The notes under the pieces were generated by a model. The model did no database searches and was not told the origin of the DNA. It worked only from the letters and a program-made list of their open reading frames with translations. A stretch of DNA of 64,000 nt. Origin: Alistipes sp. (GTDB lineage Bacteria; Bacteroidota; Bacteroidia; Bacteroidales; Rikenellaceae). Position 1 is the first letter of the stretch; every line of letters begins with the position of its first letter. This document shows positions 1-8,473 of the stretch, one piece after another. The translations under genes were made by a program, and so were the position numbers. The DNA is taken from NCBI GenBank assembly GCA_017555695.1, contig JAFZFX010000004.1:40850-104849 (forward strand), in the 5' to 3' direction.

Positions 1-585
1 TTGGGCACAACTCCCAAGAAGCAGGAGGGTTGGAAGTTCCTCGGCACATTCGTATCGGCTGCAACTGTTGCTGGTGTGATGTTGGTTTTGAACGACACAT
101 ACGGTTTCACAGGCGAGAACGCACTCGTTGCACCCCAGGCTAATGCTATGGCGGCTGTTATTCAGCCTTTGATGACTGGTGGTTCTACGCCATGGATTCT
201 CTACTTTATGGGCGCTGCTTTGGCGTTGGTATTGACTGCGATAGGTGTTCCCGCATTGGCATTCTCACTCGGTATGTTCATCCCGATGTATCTCAACGCT
301 CCGCTCGTGATTGGCGGTCTTATCGCATGGTATGTATCAAGCCGCTCGAAGGATGAGGCACTCAACAAGGCTCGTTTCGACAGAGGTACACTTATTGCGT
401 CTGGTTTTATCGCAGGTGGTGCATTGATGGGTGTTGTTTCAGCCGTGCTTAAGTTCGTAGGCGTAGAGTGGTTTATGGCAGAATGGGCCGAATCAACCAG
501 CGCAGAGTGGTTGGGCCTTGTAATGTATATTGCTCTTATCATCTATATGGCTTGGCATACAATGAAGGCAAAGAAAGAGGAGTAA
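1..585 (+). CDS. OPT family oligopeptide transporter, C-terminal part (5' end outside window)
   Basis: The reading frame is open from the first base to a TAA at 583-585, so only about the last 194 residues are present. They are strongly hydrophobic, with four or more membrane segments and a short charged tail (KAKKEE). The stretch GVPALAFSLGMFIPMYLNAP resembles the C-terminal region of OPT/YSL transporters, which import oligopeptides or metal chelates across the inner membrane by proton coupling. The next gene encodes peptidase T, which fits import followed by intracellular hydrolysis of small peptides. The family call is from recognised sequence character; the exact substrate is unknown. The TTG at base 1 is not a start. 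Confidence 0.8.
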   Translation: MGTTPKKQEGWKFLGTFVSAATVAGVMLVLNDTYGFTGENALVAPQANAMAAVIQPLMTGGSTPWILYFMGAALALVLTAIGVPALAFSLGMFIPMYLNAPLVIGGLIAWYVSSRSKDEALNKARFDRGTLIASGFIAGGALMGVVSAVLKFVGVEWFMAEWAESTSAEWLGLVMYIALIIYMAWHTMKAKKEE

Positions 586-590
586 CAACC

Positions 591-608
591 TAAAGTGACA
601 GTTTAATA
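591..608. promoter_or_regulatory. Motif upstream of pepT shared with the flavin reductase gene
   Basis: TAAAGTGACAGTTTAATA lies 25 bases before the pepT ATG. A close copy is present at 1863-1880, upstream of the next gene. It could be a shared operator or promoter element; the role is inferred only from recurrence. Confidence 0.3.
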
Positions 609-632
609 TACAACTATAAATAATTGAAAACA

Positions 633-1850
633 ATGGAATTAAAAGATAGATTTTTGAAATATGTTTCGTTTGACACACAGTCAGACGAGAACAGCACAAC
701 ATTCCCCTCTACTGACAAGCAGCTCGTTTTGCTCAACTATCTAGCTGACGAGATGCGAGCATTGGGTATGCAGGATGTGACCGTTGATAAATATGGTTAT
801 GCTATGGGTACCATCCCCGCATCGGAAGGTTACGAGAATGCGCCCGTCATCGGCTTTATTTCGCATGTGGATACTGCACCTGATATGAGTGGTAAGGATG
901 TAAAACCGCACATCATTGAGGAGTATGACGGTAGCGATATTAGACTTAACGCATCGCTTGAAATGAAGGTGGCTAACTTCCCTGAACTTAAGAATTTTAT
1001 AGGTCATACACTTATCCATACCGACGGCACTACCCTCTTGGGTGCTGACGATAAGGCTGGTTGTGCAGAGATTATGACTGCGGCTGAGTATTTGATGACT
1101 CATCCTGAAATCAAGCACGGTAAGATTCGTCTTGGCTTCACTCCCGACGAAGAGATTGGCCGAGGTGTAGATTACTTTGATGTAAAGGCTTTTGGTGCCG
1201 ACTTCGCATATACTATGGATGGTAGCGCCGAGGGCGAGTTGGAGTATGAGAATTTCAACGCTGCGGCTGCAACTATCGAGATTCAGGGTTGCAATGTACA
1301 CCCTGGTTACGCAAAGGACAAGATGATCAACGCCATTCAGGTGGCTTGTGAACTGAATGCTCTGTTGCCCGCCGTTGAGCGCCCCGAGCATACAACAGGC
1401 TATGAGGGATTCTACCACTGCGTAGGTTTGAACGGCACTGTGGAGAACGCCAAGATTTCATATATCATCCGCGACCACTGCAGCGAGAAGTTCGAACAGA
1501 AGAAGGTATTTATGTGGTCGTGCGTAGATTTGCTCAAGAAGAAGTATGGCGAGGATGTACTGAAGCTCACCTTGAAGGATCAGTACTTCAATATGCGCAA
1601 GATGGTGGAGCCACATCCGCAGGTAATCGACAAGGCTATGGAGGCTATGCGTATGGCCGATGTCGAGCCTATCGTGAAGCCGATCCGTGGCGGAACAGAT
1701 GGTGCGCGTCTGTCGTTTATGGGCCTACCCTGCCCCAACATCTTTGCGGGTGGTATGAACTTCCACGGCAAGTTTGAGTATTGCTCACTCAACACAATGG
1801 AGAAGGCTACACAGGTGATTATCAACCTGGCGCAGTTGTGGGCAAAGTAA
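633..1850 (+). CDS. pepT: Peptidase T (tripeptide aminopeptidase)
   Basis: A cytoplasmic di-zinc M20 aminopeptidase that removes the N-terminal residue of tripeptides. The 405-residue product has the expected length and all expected metal and catalytic positions: HVDTAPD with His78 and Asp80, Asp140 in GADDKAG, Glu173-Glu174 in PDEEIGRG, and Asp196 in YTMDG. These numbers coincide with those of the E. coli enzyme. An upstream in-frame TTG at 624 exists, but the ATG at 633 gives the family N-terminus (MELKDRFLKY). It follows an OPT transporter gene by about 47 bases, which suggests joint use of imported peptides. Confidence 0.95.
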   Translation: MELKDRFLKYVSFDTQSDENSTTFPSTDKQLVLLNYLADEMRALGMQDVTVDKYGYAMGTIPASEGYENAPVIGFISHVDTAPDMSGKDVKPHIIEEYDGSDIRLNASLEMKVANFPELKNFIGHTLIHTDGTTLLGADDKAGCAEIMTAAEYLMTHPEIKHGKIRLGFTPDEEIGRGVDYFDVKAFGADFAYTMDGSAEGELEYENFNAAAATIEIQGCNVHPGYAKDKMINAIQVACELNALLPAVERPEHTTGYEGFYHCVGLNGTVENAKISYIIRDHCSEKFEQKKVFMWSCVDLLKKKYGEDVLKLTLKDQYFNMRKMVEPHPQVIDKAMEAMRMADVEPIVKPIRGGTDGARLSFMGLPCPNIFAGGMNFHGKFEYCSLNTMEKATQVIINLAQLWAK

Positions 1851-1861
1851 TCCATGAGAAA

Positions 1862-1878
1862 TTAAAGTAACACTTTAA
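1862..1878. promoter_or_regulatory. Inverted repeat upstream of the flavin reductase gene
   Basis: TTAAAGT-AAC-ACTTTAA is a perfect 7-base inverted repeat with a 3-base spacer, 24 bases before the ATG at 1903. The same region resembles 591-608 in front of pepT. It may be a binding site for a dimeric regulator, but it is short and AT-rich. Confidence 0.3.
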
Positions 1879-1902
1879 TATAAAAGACTCAACACAAAGG
1901 TT

Positions 1903-2415
1903 ATGAATGGTTTTAAGGAGATTGACCCTGTTGCGATTAACGACAATTTTATCAAGTTAATCGGCTCGGATTGGATGCTCATTACCGCTGGCAATAAGGA
2001 CTCTTATAACACTATGACTGCCTCGTGGGGTGGCGTAGGGTTTATGTGGAACTACCCTGTCGCTATGGCTGTTATCAGACCGCAACGCCACACTCACTCA
2101 TTCACCGAGAGCCAAGAGCGTATGACCCTATCGTTCTTTTCGGAGGAGTATCGTGATGCACTAACATATTGCGGCACACATTCGGGAAGCAAAGAGGATA
2201 AAATCACCAATGCAGGTCTATCTGTTGTATTCACCGCCAACGACACACCCGCCATCGAGCAGGCGCGTCTGGTATTGGAGTGCAAGAAACTATATGTCTC
2301 GAAGTTAGAGGCTGCCCATTTCATCGACCGCGAGATAGTCGAGCGTTGGTATCCCCAGGGGGATTACCATTGTGTATATGTGATGAAAATCGAGAAAGCA
2401 TATATTAAAGAGTAA
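1903..2415 (+). CDS. Flavin reductase-like domain protein
   Basis: A 170-residue soluble protein of the flavin reductase-like (split barrel, FMN-binding) family, related to flavoredoxin. The N-terminal half carries the usual pattern for this fold: LITAG, then TMTASWGGVGFMW, then VAMAVIRPQRHTHSF, where the backbone contacts FMN in relatives. Such proteins reduce flavins or pass electrons from NAD(P)H; the actual partner cannot be told from sequence. Its stop codon is one base from the nadE start, so the two genes are probably co-transcribed. An inverted repeat precedes it. The family is clear and the specific function is not. Confidence 0.85.
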   Translation: MNGFKEIDPVAINDNFIKLIGSDWMLITAGNKDSYNTMTASWGGVGFMWNYPVAMAVIRPQRHTHSFTESQERMTLSFFSEEYRDALTYCGTHSGSKEDKITNAGLSVVFTANDTPAIEQARLVLECKKLYVSKLEAAHFIDREIVERWYPQGDYHCVYVMKIEKAYIKE

Positions 2416-2416
2416 G

Positions 2417-4327
2417 ATGAACAGATACGGATATATAAAAGTTGCCGCAGCAATACCCCAAGTAAAGGTAGCCGACTGCTCGTTCAATACAGAGCGAATC
2501 ATCGAGATGATAAAGCAGGCTACAGAGCGTGGTGTAAATGTGGTTGTATTCCCCGAGTTGTCTATCACCTCCTATTCGTGCGGTGATTTGTTTCGCCAGT
2601 CGGCTCTACTGCGTAAGGCCGAGCAGTCGCTCGAGGCTATAGCCGAAGCAACTGAGCAGTTGCAGACGGTGGCTATCGTGGGTCTGCCCGTTGCCATCAA
2701 CGATGCGCTATATAATTGTGCAGCCGTAGTGGCTCAGGGTGAGGTTGTGGGTATTGTACCCAAGACGCACATCCCCAACTATGGCGCTCTCTATGAGGGT
2801 CGCACATTTGCATCGGGCGATGAACTTTTGAGTAGCGAGATATGGCTTGCGGGTGGCTATGTGCAAGCGAGCCGCGATTTGATGTTCGACATCGACGGCG
2901 TACGATTTGCCGTGGAGATTGGCGAAGACCTCTGGGCACCTATTCCACCATCAACCCACAAGGCTATGGGTGGCGCACAACTCATATTCAACCTATCGGC
3001 CGCATCGGAGTCGTTGGGTAAATATGACTACATCCGCCAACTTATCAGCCAGCAATCGGCACGCACACACTGCGGATATATATACGCCTCGGCGGGATAT
3101 GGCGAATCGTCAGCCGATGCAATATTTGCTGGCAACGGATTCATTGCCGAGGATGGAAAACTCTTGGCAGAGAGCATCCGTTTTTCAAGCGAGGAGCAGT
3201 TAATCGTGCGCGACATCGATGTAGAGTTGCTCGACGGAGAGCGATTGGCTCAAAACTCTCTACGCAACAAAAAAAGCGAGAGCTACCCTACTATCGGCAT
3301 AAATATCGAGGTCGCAGATCAAGGTGCTTTCGACCGCGAGGTTGAACCTATGACATTCGTGCCGAAGAGTGACAGCCAATGCGAGGAGATATTCTCAATG
3401 CAGGTTTTGGGCTTGGCGAAGCGAATGGAGCACACCTTCTGCAAGAGTGCCGTCATCGGCATCTCGGGAGGTCTGGACTCTACGCTGGCACTGCCGGTTG
3501 TGGTTAAGGCCTTCGACAGATTAGGACTCGACCGCAAGGGTATTGTAGGTATCACAATGCCTGGTTTCGGCACAACAGACCGCACATACAACAACGCCAT
3601 CACTTTGATGAAGGAGTTGGGTATAACACTCCGCGAGATACCTATTGCCGATGCGTGCCGTCAGCACTTTGCTGACATTGGCCTACCCGAGGGTGACCGC
3701 TCGGTAACTTACGAGAACTCACAGGCGCGCGAGCGTACGCAAATATTGATGGATGTAGCTAACCTCACCAACGGAATGGTTGTCGGCACGGGCGACTTGA
3801 GCGAGTTGGCGCTGGGTTGGGCCACATACAACGGTGACCAGATGTCGATGTATGGTGTAAATTGCGATATTCCCAAGACTTTGGTACGACACCTCGTCAC
3901 TTGGGTAGCCAACAACGAGAGTAACGAAGCCATCAGCAAAGCTCTGCTCGATGTGGTGGATACTCCCGTTAGCCCCGAGTTGCTGCCATCGAATGAGCAG
4001 GGTGAGATAGCTCAAAAGACCGAGGATTTGGTCGGCCCATACGAGTTACACGACTTCGTGCTTTACAACTTCATTCGCAGAGGTTTTTCGCCAGCCAAGA
4101 TACTATATTTGGCAGAAAAGGCGTTTGATGAGAGATATGACCGAGAGACAATCATCAAGTGGATGAAGGTCTTTTTCAGAAGATTCTTTATGCAACAGTT
4201 CAAGCGCTCGGCACTGCCCGACGGTCCGAAGGTTGGTAGCGTATCGCTGTCGGCTCGCGGTGATTGGCGTATGGTTGCAGATGCTTCGGCAAGCGTTTGG
4301 ATGGAAGAGTGTGAAAAATTGAATTAA
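2417..4327 (+). CDS. nadE: NAD(+) synthetase with N-terminal glutaminase-like domain
   Basis: Makes NAD from nicotinic acid adenine dinucleotide, ATP and an amide nitrogen donor. The 636-residue protein has a CN-hydrolase (glutaminase) domain at about 1-280 and an NAD synthase domain with the PP-loop GISGGLDST at about 348-356. In the glutaminase triad, Glu47 (FPELS) and Lys116 (PKTHIP) are present, but the nucleophile position reads Gly169 (VEIGEDLW, codon GGC at 2921-2923) where relatives have Cys (ICEDLW). Taken literally, the enzyme could not release ammonia from glutamine and would rely on free ammonia. A one-base sequence error (TGC to GGC) is the main alternative. It starts one base after the flavin reductase stop. 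Confidence 0.93.
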   Translation: MNRYGYIKVAAAIPQVKVADCSFNTERIIEMIKQATERGVNVVVFPELSITSYSCGDLFRQSALLRKAEQSLEAIAEATEQLQTVAIVGLPVAINDALYNCAAVVAQGEVVGIVPKTHIPNYGALYEGRTFASGDELLSSEIWLAGGYVQASRDLMFDIDGVRFAVEIGEDLWAPIPPSTHKAMGGAQLIFNLSAASESLGKYDYIRQLISQQSARTHCGYIYASAGYGESSADAIFAGNGFIAEDGKLLAESIRFSSEEQLIVRDIDVELLDGERLAQNSLRNKKSESYPTIGINIEVADQGAFDREVEPMTFVPKSDSQCEEIFSMQVLGLAKRMEHTFCKSAVIGISGGLDSTLALPVVVKAFDRLGLDRKGIVGITMPGFGTTDRTYNNAITLMKELGITLREIPIADACRQHFADIGLPEGDRSVTYENSQARERTQILMDVANLTNGMVVGTGDLSELALGWATYNGDQMSMYGVNCDIPKTLVRHLVTWVANNESNEAISKALLDVVDTPVSPELLPSNEQGEIAQKTEDLVGPYELHDFVLYNFIRRGFSPAKILYLAEKAFDERYDRETIIKWMKVFFRRFFMQQFKRSALPDGPKVGSVSLSARGDWRMVADASASVWMEECEKLN

Positions 4328-4355
4328 ACAATTAACATTAAAAATATTGAATAAA

Positions 4356-4958
4356 ATGAAGAAGTTTTTATTTATCCTTACAGCTACATTGGCACTCGGC
4401 TGCGCTGAGGCCTCGGCTCAGAGTTGGTTGGACGCACTCAAGGGTGCAGCAACATCGGCAATTGACAAGGCTACAGGTGGTAAACTCACCGAGAAGGCCA
4501 TCATTGGTACTTGGAAGTATTCTCAGCCCGCCGTAAAGCTCACTTCATCGACAAACGCATTGTCGGATGTAGCTGGCTCGGCTGCGTCATCTACCCTTCA
4601 GTCAAAGATTAAGCCCTACTACGAGAAGGTGGGCATCAAGCCCGGTGCTTGCACATTTGTATTCAACAGCGACGGTACATTCTCTTCGACTATTGGTCAG
4701 AGAACATCTACCGGCACATACACTTTCGATGGCAAGAACAACCAGATTGCGCTGAAGTATGACAGCGGCATCTTGAACACAAAGGCAATCACTGCATATG
4801 CATACCTCAATGGCACAAACTTACAGTTGGCATTTGCTATGGATAAGTTGATTACCGTTTTGACTACGCTCGGCTCTAACATCGAGTCATTGTCTACTAT
4901 GACAGCTTTGCTGAAGCAGTACGACGGTATAAAGATTGGTTTTGAGTTCTCAAAGTAA
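4356..4958 (+). CDS. DUF4923 family secreted protein (first paralogue)
   Basis: A 200-residue protein with a signal peptide (KKFLFILTATLALGCAEASAQ) and a body of the DUF4923 type found in Bacteroidales. The body contains an amphipathic AAATSAIDKATG-like start, the segment IIGTWKYSQPAV and a lipocalin-like pattern of short beta strands (FNSDGTFSS, GTYTFDGKNNQIAL). Function is unknown. A TTG lies nine bases upstream at 4347, but the ATG at 4356 starts directly at the signal peptide. The next gene encodes a diverged paralogue 15 bases downstream, so the two probably form one unit. A lipidated Cys (LGCAE) is possible instead of cleavage after ASAQ. Confidence 0.75.
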   Translation: MKKFLFILTATLALGCAEASAQSWLDALKGAATSAIDKATGGKLTEKAIIGTWKYSQPAVKLTSSTNALSDVAGSAASSTLQSKIKPYYEKVGIKPGACTFVFNSDGTFSSTIGQRTSTGTYTFDGKNNQIALKYDSGILNTKAITAYAYLNGTNLQLAFAMDKLITVLTTLGSNIESLSTMTALLKQYDGIKIGFEFSK

Positions 4959-4973
4959 ACCTTAAAGGCTAAG

Positions 4974-5591
4974 ATGAAAAAGATTGCACTTATAGTTGCA
5001 TTACTCTTTACAACGGCTACCGTGAACAACATCTCGGCTCAGTCACTACAGAGTCTTTTTGAGGGACTGACCAAAATGTTCACCGAGCCTGCGGCATCGG
5101 AGCCAGAGACTCCGAAGGTGGTATATCCCACCGCGAAGGAGATTACGGGCCGTTGGTCGTATCAACAACTTGCGTTGGAGTACACAGGCAACAGCACTAT
5201 TGCATCGCTCGCGGTAAGTTCGGCAGCAACACAGCTCTCGACGCTGGCCAACAAGTTTGGATTGGTAGCGGGCAAAGATTATGTAAAGGTCAAGAATGAC
5301 GGCACGATGCTGTTCGTCAGCAGCGACAGAAAGGTGGAGGCTAAATACACCTATGTAGAGCCTACAGGACAGCTGATTGTAACGATGAACAAGGATGGCA
5401 AGAATCTGACTTTTACTGGCTCATTGTCGAAGGTGGATGGCAATTTGAAGATTATGTTCAAGGCCTCGGAGATGATAGCCAAAGCAGAATTAGTATCGTC
5501 GAAGATGAAGGACAACTCGACATTCGCTATTCTGAAAGAGTTGATTGGTAGTTATCCTGGCATTATTGGCGGTGCAATATTTTCAAAATAG
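4974..5591 (+). CDS. DUF4923 family secreted protein (second paralogue)
   Basis: A 205-residue protein with a signal peptide ending near NISAQS and the same layout as the gene just upstream. A linker rich in Pro and Glu (about 30-45) is followed by ITGRWSYQQLALEYTG, which aligns with IIGTWKYSQPAV of the neighbour, then the VKNDGTMLF and AKYTYVEPTGQ strands. Both proteins end in FSK. This is a local duplication followed by divergence. The function of DUF4923 is unknown; both products are predicted to be exported. Confidence 0.75.
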   Translation: MKKIALIVALLFTTATVNNISAQSLQSLFEGLTKMFTEPAASEPETPKVVYPTAKEITGRWSYQQLALEYTGNSTIASLAVSSAATQLSTLANKFGLVAGKDYVKVKNDGTMLFVSSDRKVEAKYTYVEPTGQLIVTMNKDGKNLTFTGSLSKVDGNLKIMFKASEMIAKAELVSSKMKDNSTFAILKELIGSYPGIIGGAIFSK

Positions 5592-5613
5592 GGAGTAACG
5601 ACTCATTTGATTT

Positions 5614-7254
5614 ATGAAGATAAGGAGTCTTATAATATTTACAATTACGGTGGCCATAAATTTTATGGCCACTGTGGTTTTTGCGCAGGAGCTATCGCTC
5701 ATTCCGTTACCGCAAAGGATTGATATGGGCGAAGGACGATTTACATTTAGCGAAAAGATCGAGGCCTATGTAACACCCGAAGCAGAAGATTTATTCAAAG
5801 ACTTTGCAAGGGATTTTGAGGAGTCTACGGGAATAAAAATCAAAAAGATAAGTAATTCGTCTAAAGCAAAACTTCAACTTCACACATTCTCGACTTTAGC
5901 CCCCGAGGGATATACGCTGAAGATAACCCAAAACAAGATTCTCATAGCGGCCTCGCAGCCTGCGGGATTCTTCTATGCATTGCAGACTTTGAAGCAACTT
6001 ATGCCCCGTAATGTTATGGCGGCAGTGAGTGATCCATGCGTCAAGGAGTGGAGCCTTCCCGTGTTGGACATTCTGGATGAACCGCGATTTGAGTGGCGAG
6101 GATTTATGTTGGACGAAGGACGACACATCTTCGGCAAGGAGGCCGTAAAGCAAGTAATCGACATTATGGCGATGTACAAGATGAACCGCTTTCATTGGCA
6201 CTTAAGTGAGGATCAGGGTTGGAGAGTCGAGATAAAGAAGTATCCCCTATTGACCCAGGTTGGTGCGTGGCGAGAGCGCAAAGGTTTGGGCTATGGAGAT
6301 GTAAAGCCCGATACTGAGCATTACGGCGGTTACTACACGCAAAAGGACATCAAGGAGATTGTAGCCTACGCAAAGAGTAGATTTGTTGAGATTGTGCCCG
6401 AAATTGATATTCCCGGCCACTCACAGGCGGCTATTGCTGCCTACCCCGAGATATTGGCGTGTGATCCCGAAAATAGACACGATGTATGGTTGTGGCAAGG
6501 TATTTCTACGGATGTGATCAATGTAGCCAACCCGCAGGCAGTAAAGTTTGCCAAGGATGTGATAGACGAACTAACCGCATTGTTCCCGTTTGGATATATA
6601 CACCTGGGTGGCGACGAGTGCCCCGTAGTGAAGTGGGAGCAGAACGCGCAGTGTCGTGAGCGTCTGAAGGCCATAGGTTCGACGAACTACCGCGACTTGC
6701 AGATTGACTTCTACAGTCAGTTGCTTGACCACATCAAACAGAAACCAAAGAGCGAGCGACGCAAGCTGATTTTCTGGAACGAGATTCTACACGGCAACAC
6801 AGCTCTGCTACCTGACAACGACATCACCGTAATGGCGTGGGTAGGAGCAGACAAAGCTGCCGCGGAGGCTGCAAAGCGAGGAATGACAACCATACTCTCG
6901 CCGCAGATACCCTACTACATCAACCGCAAGCAATCACCATTGCCGACTGAGCCAATGTCGCAAGGACGCGGAACAGAGACCGTGGAGGCCGTATATAATT
7001 ATGTACCTATGAAGGGGGTAGATAGGTCGTTGCAGTCGAAGTATCTGGGTGTGCAGGCCAACTTCTGGAGCGAGTGGGTCGCAGACGAATCTACTTTGCA
7101 ATATCTGATTTTGCCCCGTCTGGCCGCCGTTGCCGAGGCTGGCTGGACCGAGCAGACAAAGCGCAACTACGAAGATTTTGTCCGCCGACTGCAACCCGAG
7201 GGCGAGTTATATCGCAAAAAGGGATACAACTACGGCAAACACATAATGGAGTAG
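5614..7254 (+). CDS. Beta-N-acetylhexosaminidase, GH20
   Basis: A 546-residue secreted exo-glycosidase that removes terminal GlcNAc or GalNAc by substrate-assisted catalysis. After the signal peptide (to about FAQEL) comes a GH20b-like N-terminal domain (about 25-155), then the catalytic barrel, beginning with the LDEGRHIFG segment. The catalytic Asp-Glu pair is visible as HLGGDE (Asp334, Glu335). Other family marks are FHWHLSEDQGWR and PEIDIPGHSQAA. Likely substrates are host N-glycans, mucin or chitobiose-type ends; the choice among these cannot be made here. A strong hairpin terminator follows the stop. Confidence 0.93.
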   Translation: MKIRSLIIFTITVAINFMATVVFAQELSLIPLPQRIDMGEGRFTFSEKIEAYVTPEAEDLFKDFARDFEESTGIKIKKISNSSKAKLQLHTFSTLAPEGYTLKITQNKILIAASQPAGFFYALQTLKQLMPRNVMAAVSDPCVKEWSLPVLDILDEPRFEWRGFMLDEGRHIFGKEAVKQVIDIMAMYKMNRFHWHLSEDQGWRVEIKKYPLLTQVGAWRERKGLGYGDVKPDTEHYGGYYTQKDIKEIVAYAKSRFVEIVPEIDIPGHSQAAIAAYPEILACDPENRHDVWLWQGISTDVINVANPQAVKFAKDVIDELTALFPFGYIHLGGDECPVVKWEQNAQCRERLKAIGSTNYRDLQIDFYSQLLDHIKQKPKSERRKLIFWNEILHGNTALLPDNDITVMAWVGADKAAAEAAKRGMTTILSPQIPYYINRKQSPLPTEPMSQGRGTETVEAVYNYVPMKGVDRSLQSKYLGVQANFWSEWVADESTLQYLILPRLAAVAEAGWTEQTKRNYEDFVRRLQPEGELYRKKGYNYGKHIME

Positions 7255-7265
7255 AAAAAAAGAAA

Positions 7266-7300
7266 AGGCTGTCGCAACAAACTGCAACAGCCTTTTTTTT
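7266..7300. terminator. Bidirectional terminator between GH20 and acyltransferase genes
   Basis: A 10-base stem with one mismatch (AGGCTGTCGC / GCAACAGCCT, 7266-7275 and 7284-7293) is followed by T8 on the + side and preceded by an A-rich run, so it can serve the convergent genes on both strands. Confidence 0.85.
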
Positions 7301-7317
7301 CTATTATACAAACCTCC

Positions 7318-8466
7318 CTACTTTACAAACTTGCGTGCAAGCCACTTTCTGACGGGCTCGTCGTAGAGTTTCAAGCAGGCGTAAGCAATCACAACACTCG
7401 TCAGCATAGCCAAGGCTATGATAGCAAATGTCTCACCAAAAGAGGTCTCCTTATTATTGATTATCCAGCCATACAACAAGTACATTATGGGATAATGCAC
7501 CATATACAACGGATATGAAAGCTCGCCCAAGAAGTTACTCAATCGGCTTGTGAATGATTTTTTGGCAGTACCACACGCGCCTAACCATAGAACTGCAGGG
7601 AGGATAAATATTATACATAATACCTCGTATAAGCAGTTTAGGCTGATGCTACTTTCTGAAACGATGCGGGGCAGAGAATATATTGTTATCAATATGATCG
7701 TGCATATCCAAAACGCACCCTTAACCTTGCGGGGCTTGAATGTACGAGCTAATAGCATACCCACCGTAAAGGGGAAAAGCAAGCGGATTAAACCACCCCA
7801 AAAATGCACCTCATCAAACACCCAACCAAGAGCCACACTACCATAGTCTGCCATATGGCCTAAAAAGAACCACGAATGGACGACACCAAATACAACAGCC
7901 AAAACGGCTAACACCCTTACAGATAAGCGACGAAGAATTAAAGCATAGAGGACATTGCCAATGTATTCAATAAAAAGCGACCACATAGGTCCATTTAGAG
8001 AGAACATCTCACCACTACGCAATTCTAACGACGAGTCTGGGCGAGTGGGAATCATAAAAATCATCAACAACATCGCCCCCATTACCGCACTAAATGGCAT
8101 TGCAGTGCCATCAAAACGCTGACTGCCACTCAAAAGGTAAGATATAACACCTATGATTGCGCTCATTACAACCATAGGATGTAGGCGGATAAGTCGGCGT
8201 TTGAAAAAGTTACCGAGAGTCATCTTTTTCCAACGGTCGTCGTAAGCATAACTAATAACAAAGCCCGAAAGCATAAAGAAAAAATCCACCGCTAAATGAC
8301 CGTGAGTGAGCAGTGTAATCGGACGCCCTTGTTTATGACAGAAGTAGCCCTCGAAAATATGATAAAAGACTACAAGGACTGCTGCGACACCTCGTAAACC
8401 GTCAAGGAATTCGTAGTGAGGCTTCGTATTAGCAAAATTGGTTGATGATATAGTGTGAGCACTCAT
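7318..8466 (-). CDS. Acyltransferase 3 family membrane protein (downstream copy)
   Basis: A 382-residue multi-pass inner-membrane protein of the acyltransferase-3 (AT3, OafA/NodX-like) family, which transfers acyl groups to sugars or lipids. The N-terminus has LDGLRGVAAVLVVFYH, with the conserved Arg and His, and RLIRLHP follows in an early cytoplasmic loop; about ten membrane segments can be counted. The ATG at 8466 is preferred over the TTG at 8472. It begins seven bases after the stop of the upstream paralogue, with which it shares most of its sequence. The acceptor substrate is unknown. The C-terminal coding bases are nearly identical between the two copies. Confidence 0.88.
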   Translation of the reverse strand: MSAHTISSTNFANTKPHYEFLDGLRGVAAVLVVFYHIFEGYFCHKQGRPITLLTHGHLAVDFFFMLSGFVISYAYDDRWKKMTLGNFFKRRLIRLHPMVVMSAIIGVISYLLSGSQRFDGTAMPFSAVMGAMLLMIFMIPTRPDSSLELRSGEMFSLNGPMWSLFIEYIGNVLYALILRRLSVRVLAVLAVVFGVVHSWFFLGHMADYGSVALGWVFDEVHFWGGLIRLLFPFTVGMLLARTFKPRKVKGAFWICTIILITIYSLPRIVSESSISLNCLYEVLCIIFILPAVLWLGACGTAKKSFTSRLSNFLGELSYPLYMVHYPIMYLLYGWIINNKETSFGETFAIIALAMLTSVVIAYACLKLYDEPVRKWLARKFVK

Positions 8467-8473
8467 ATTCAAG

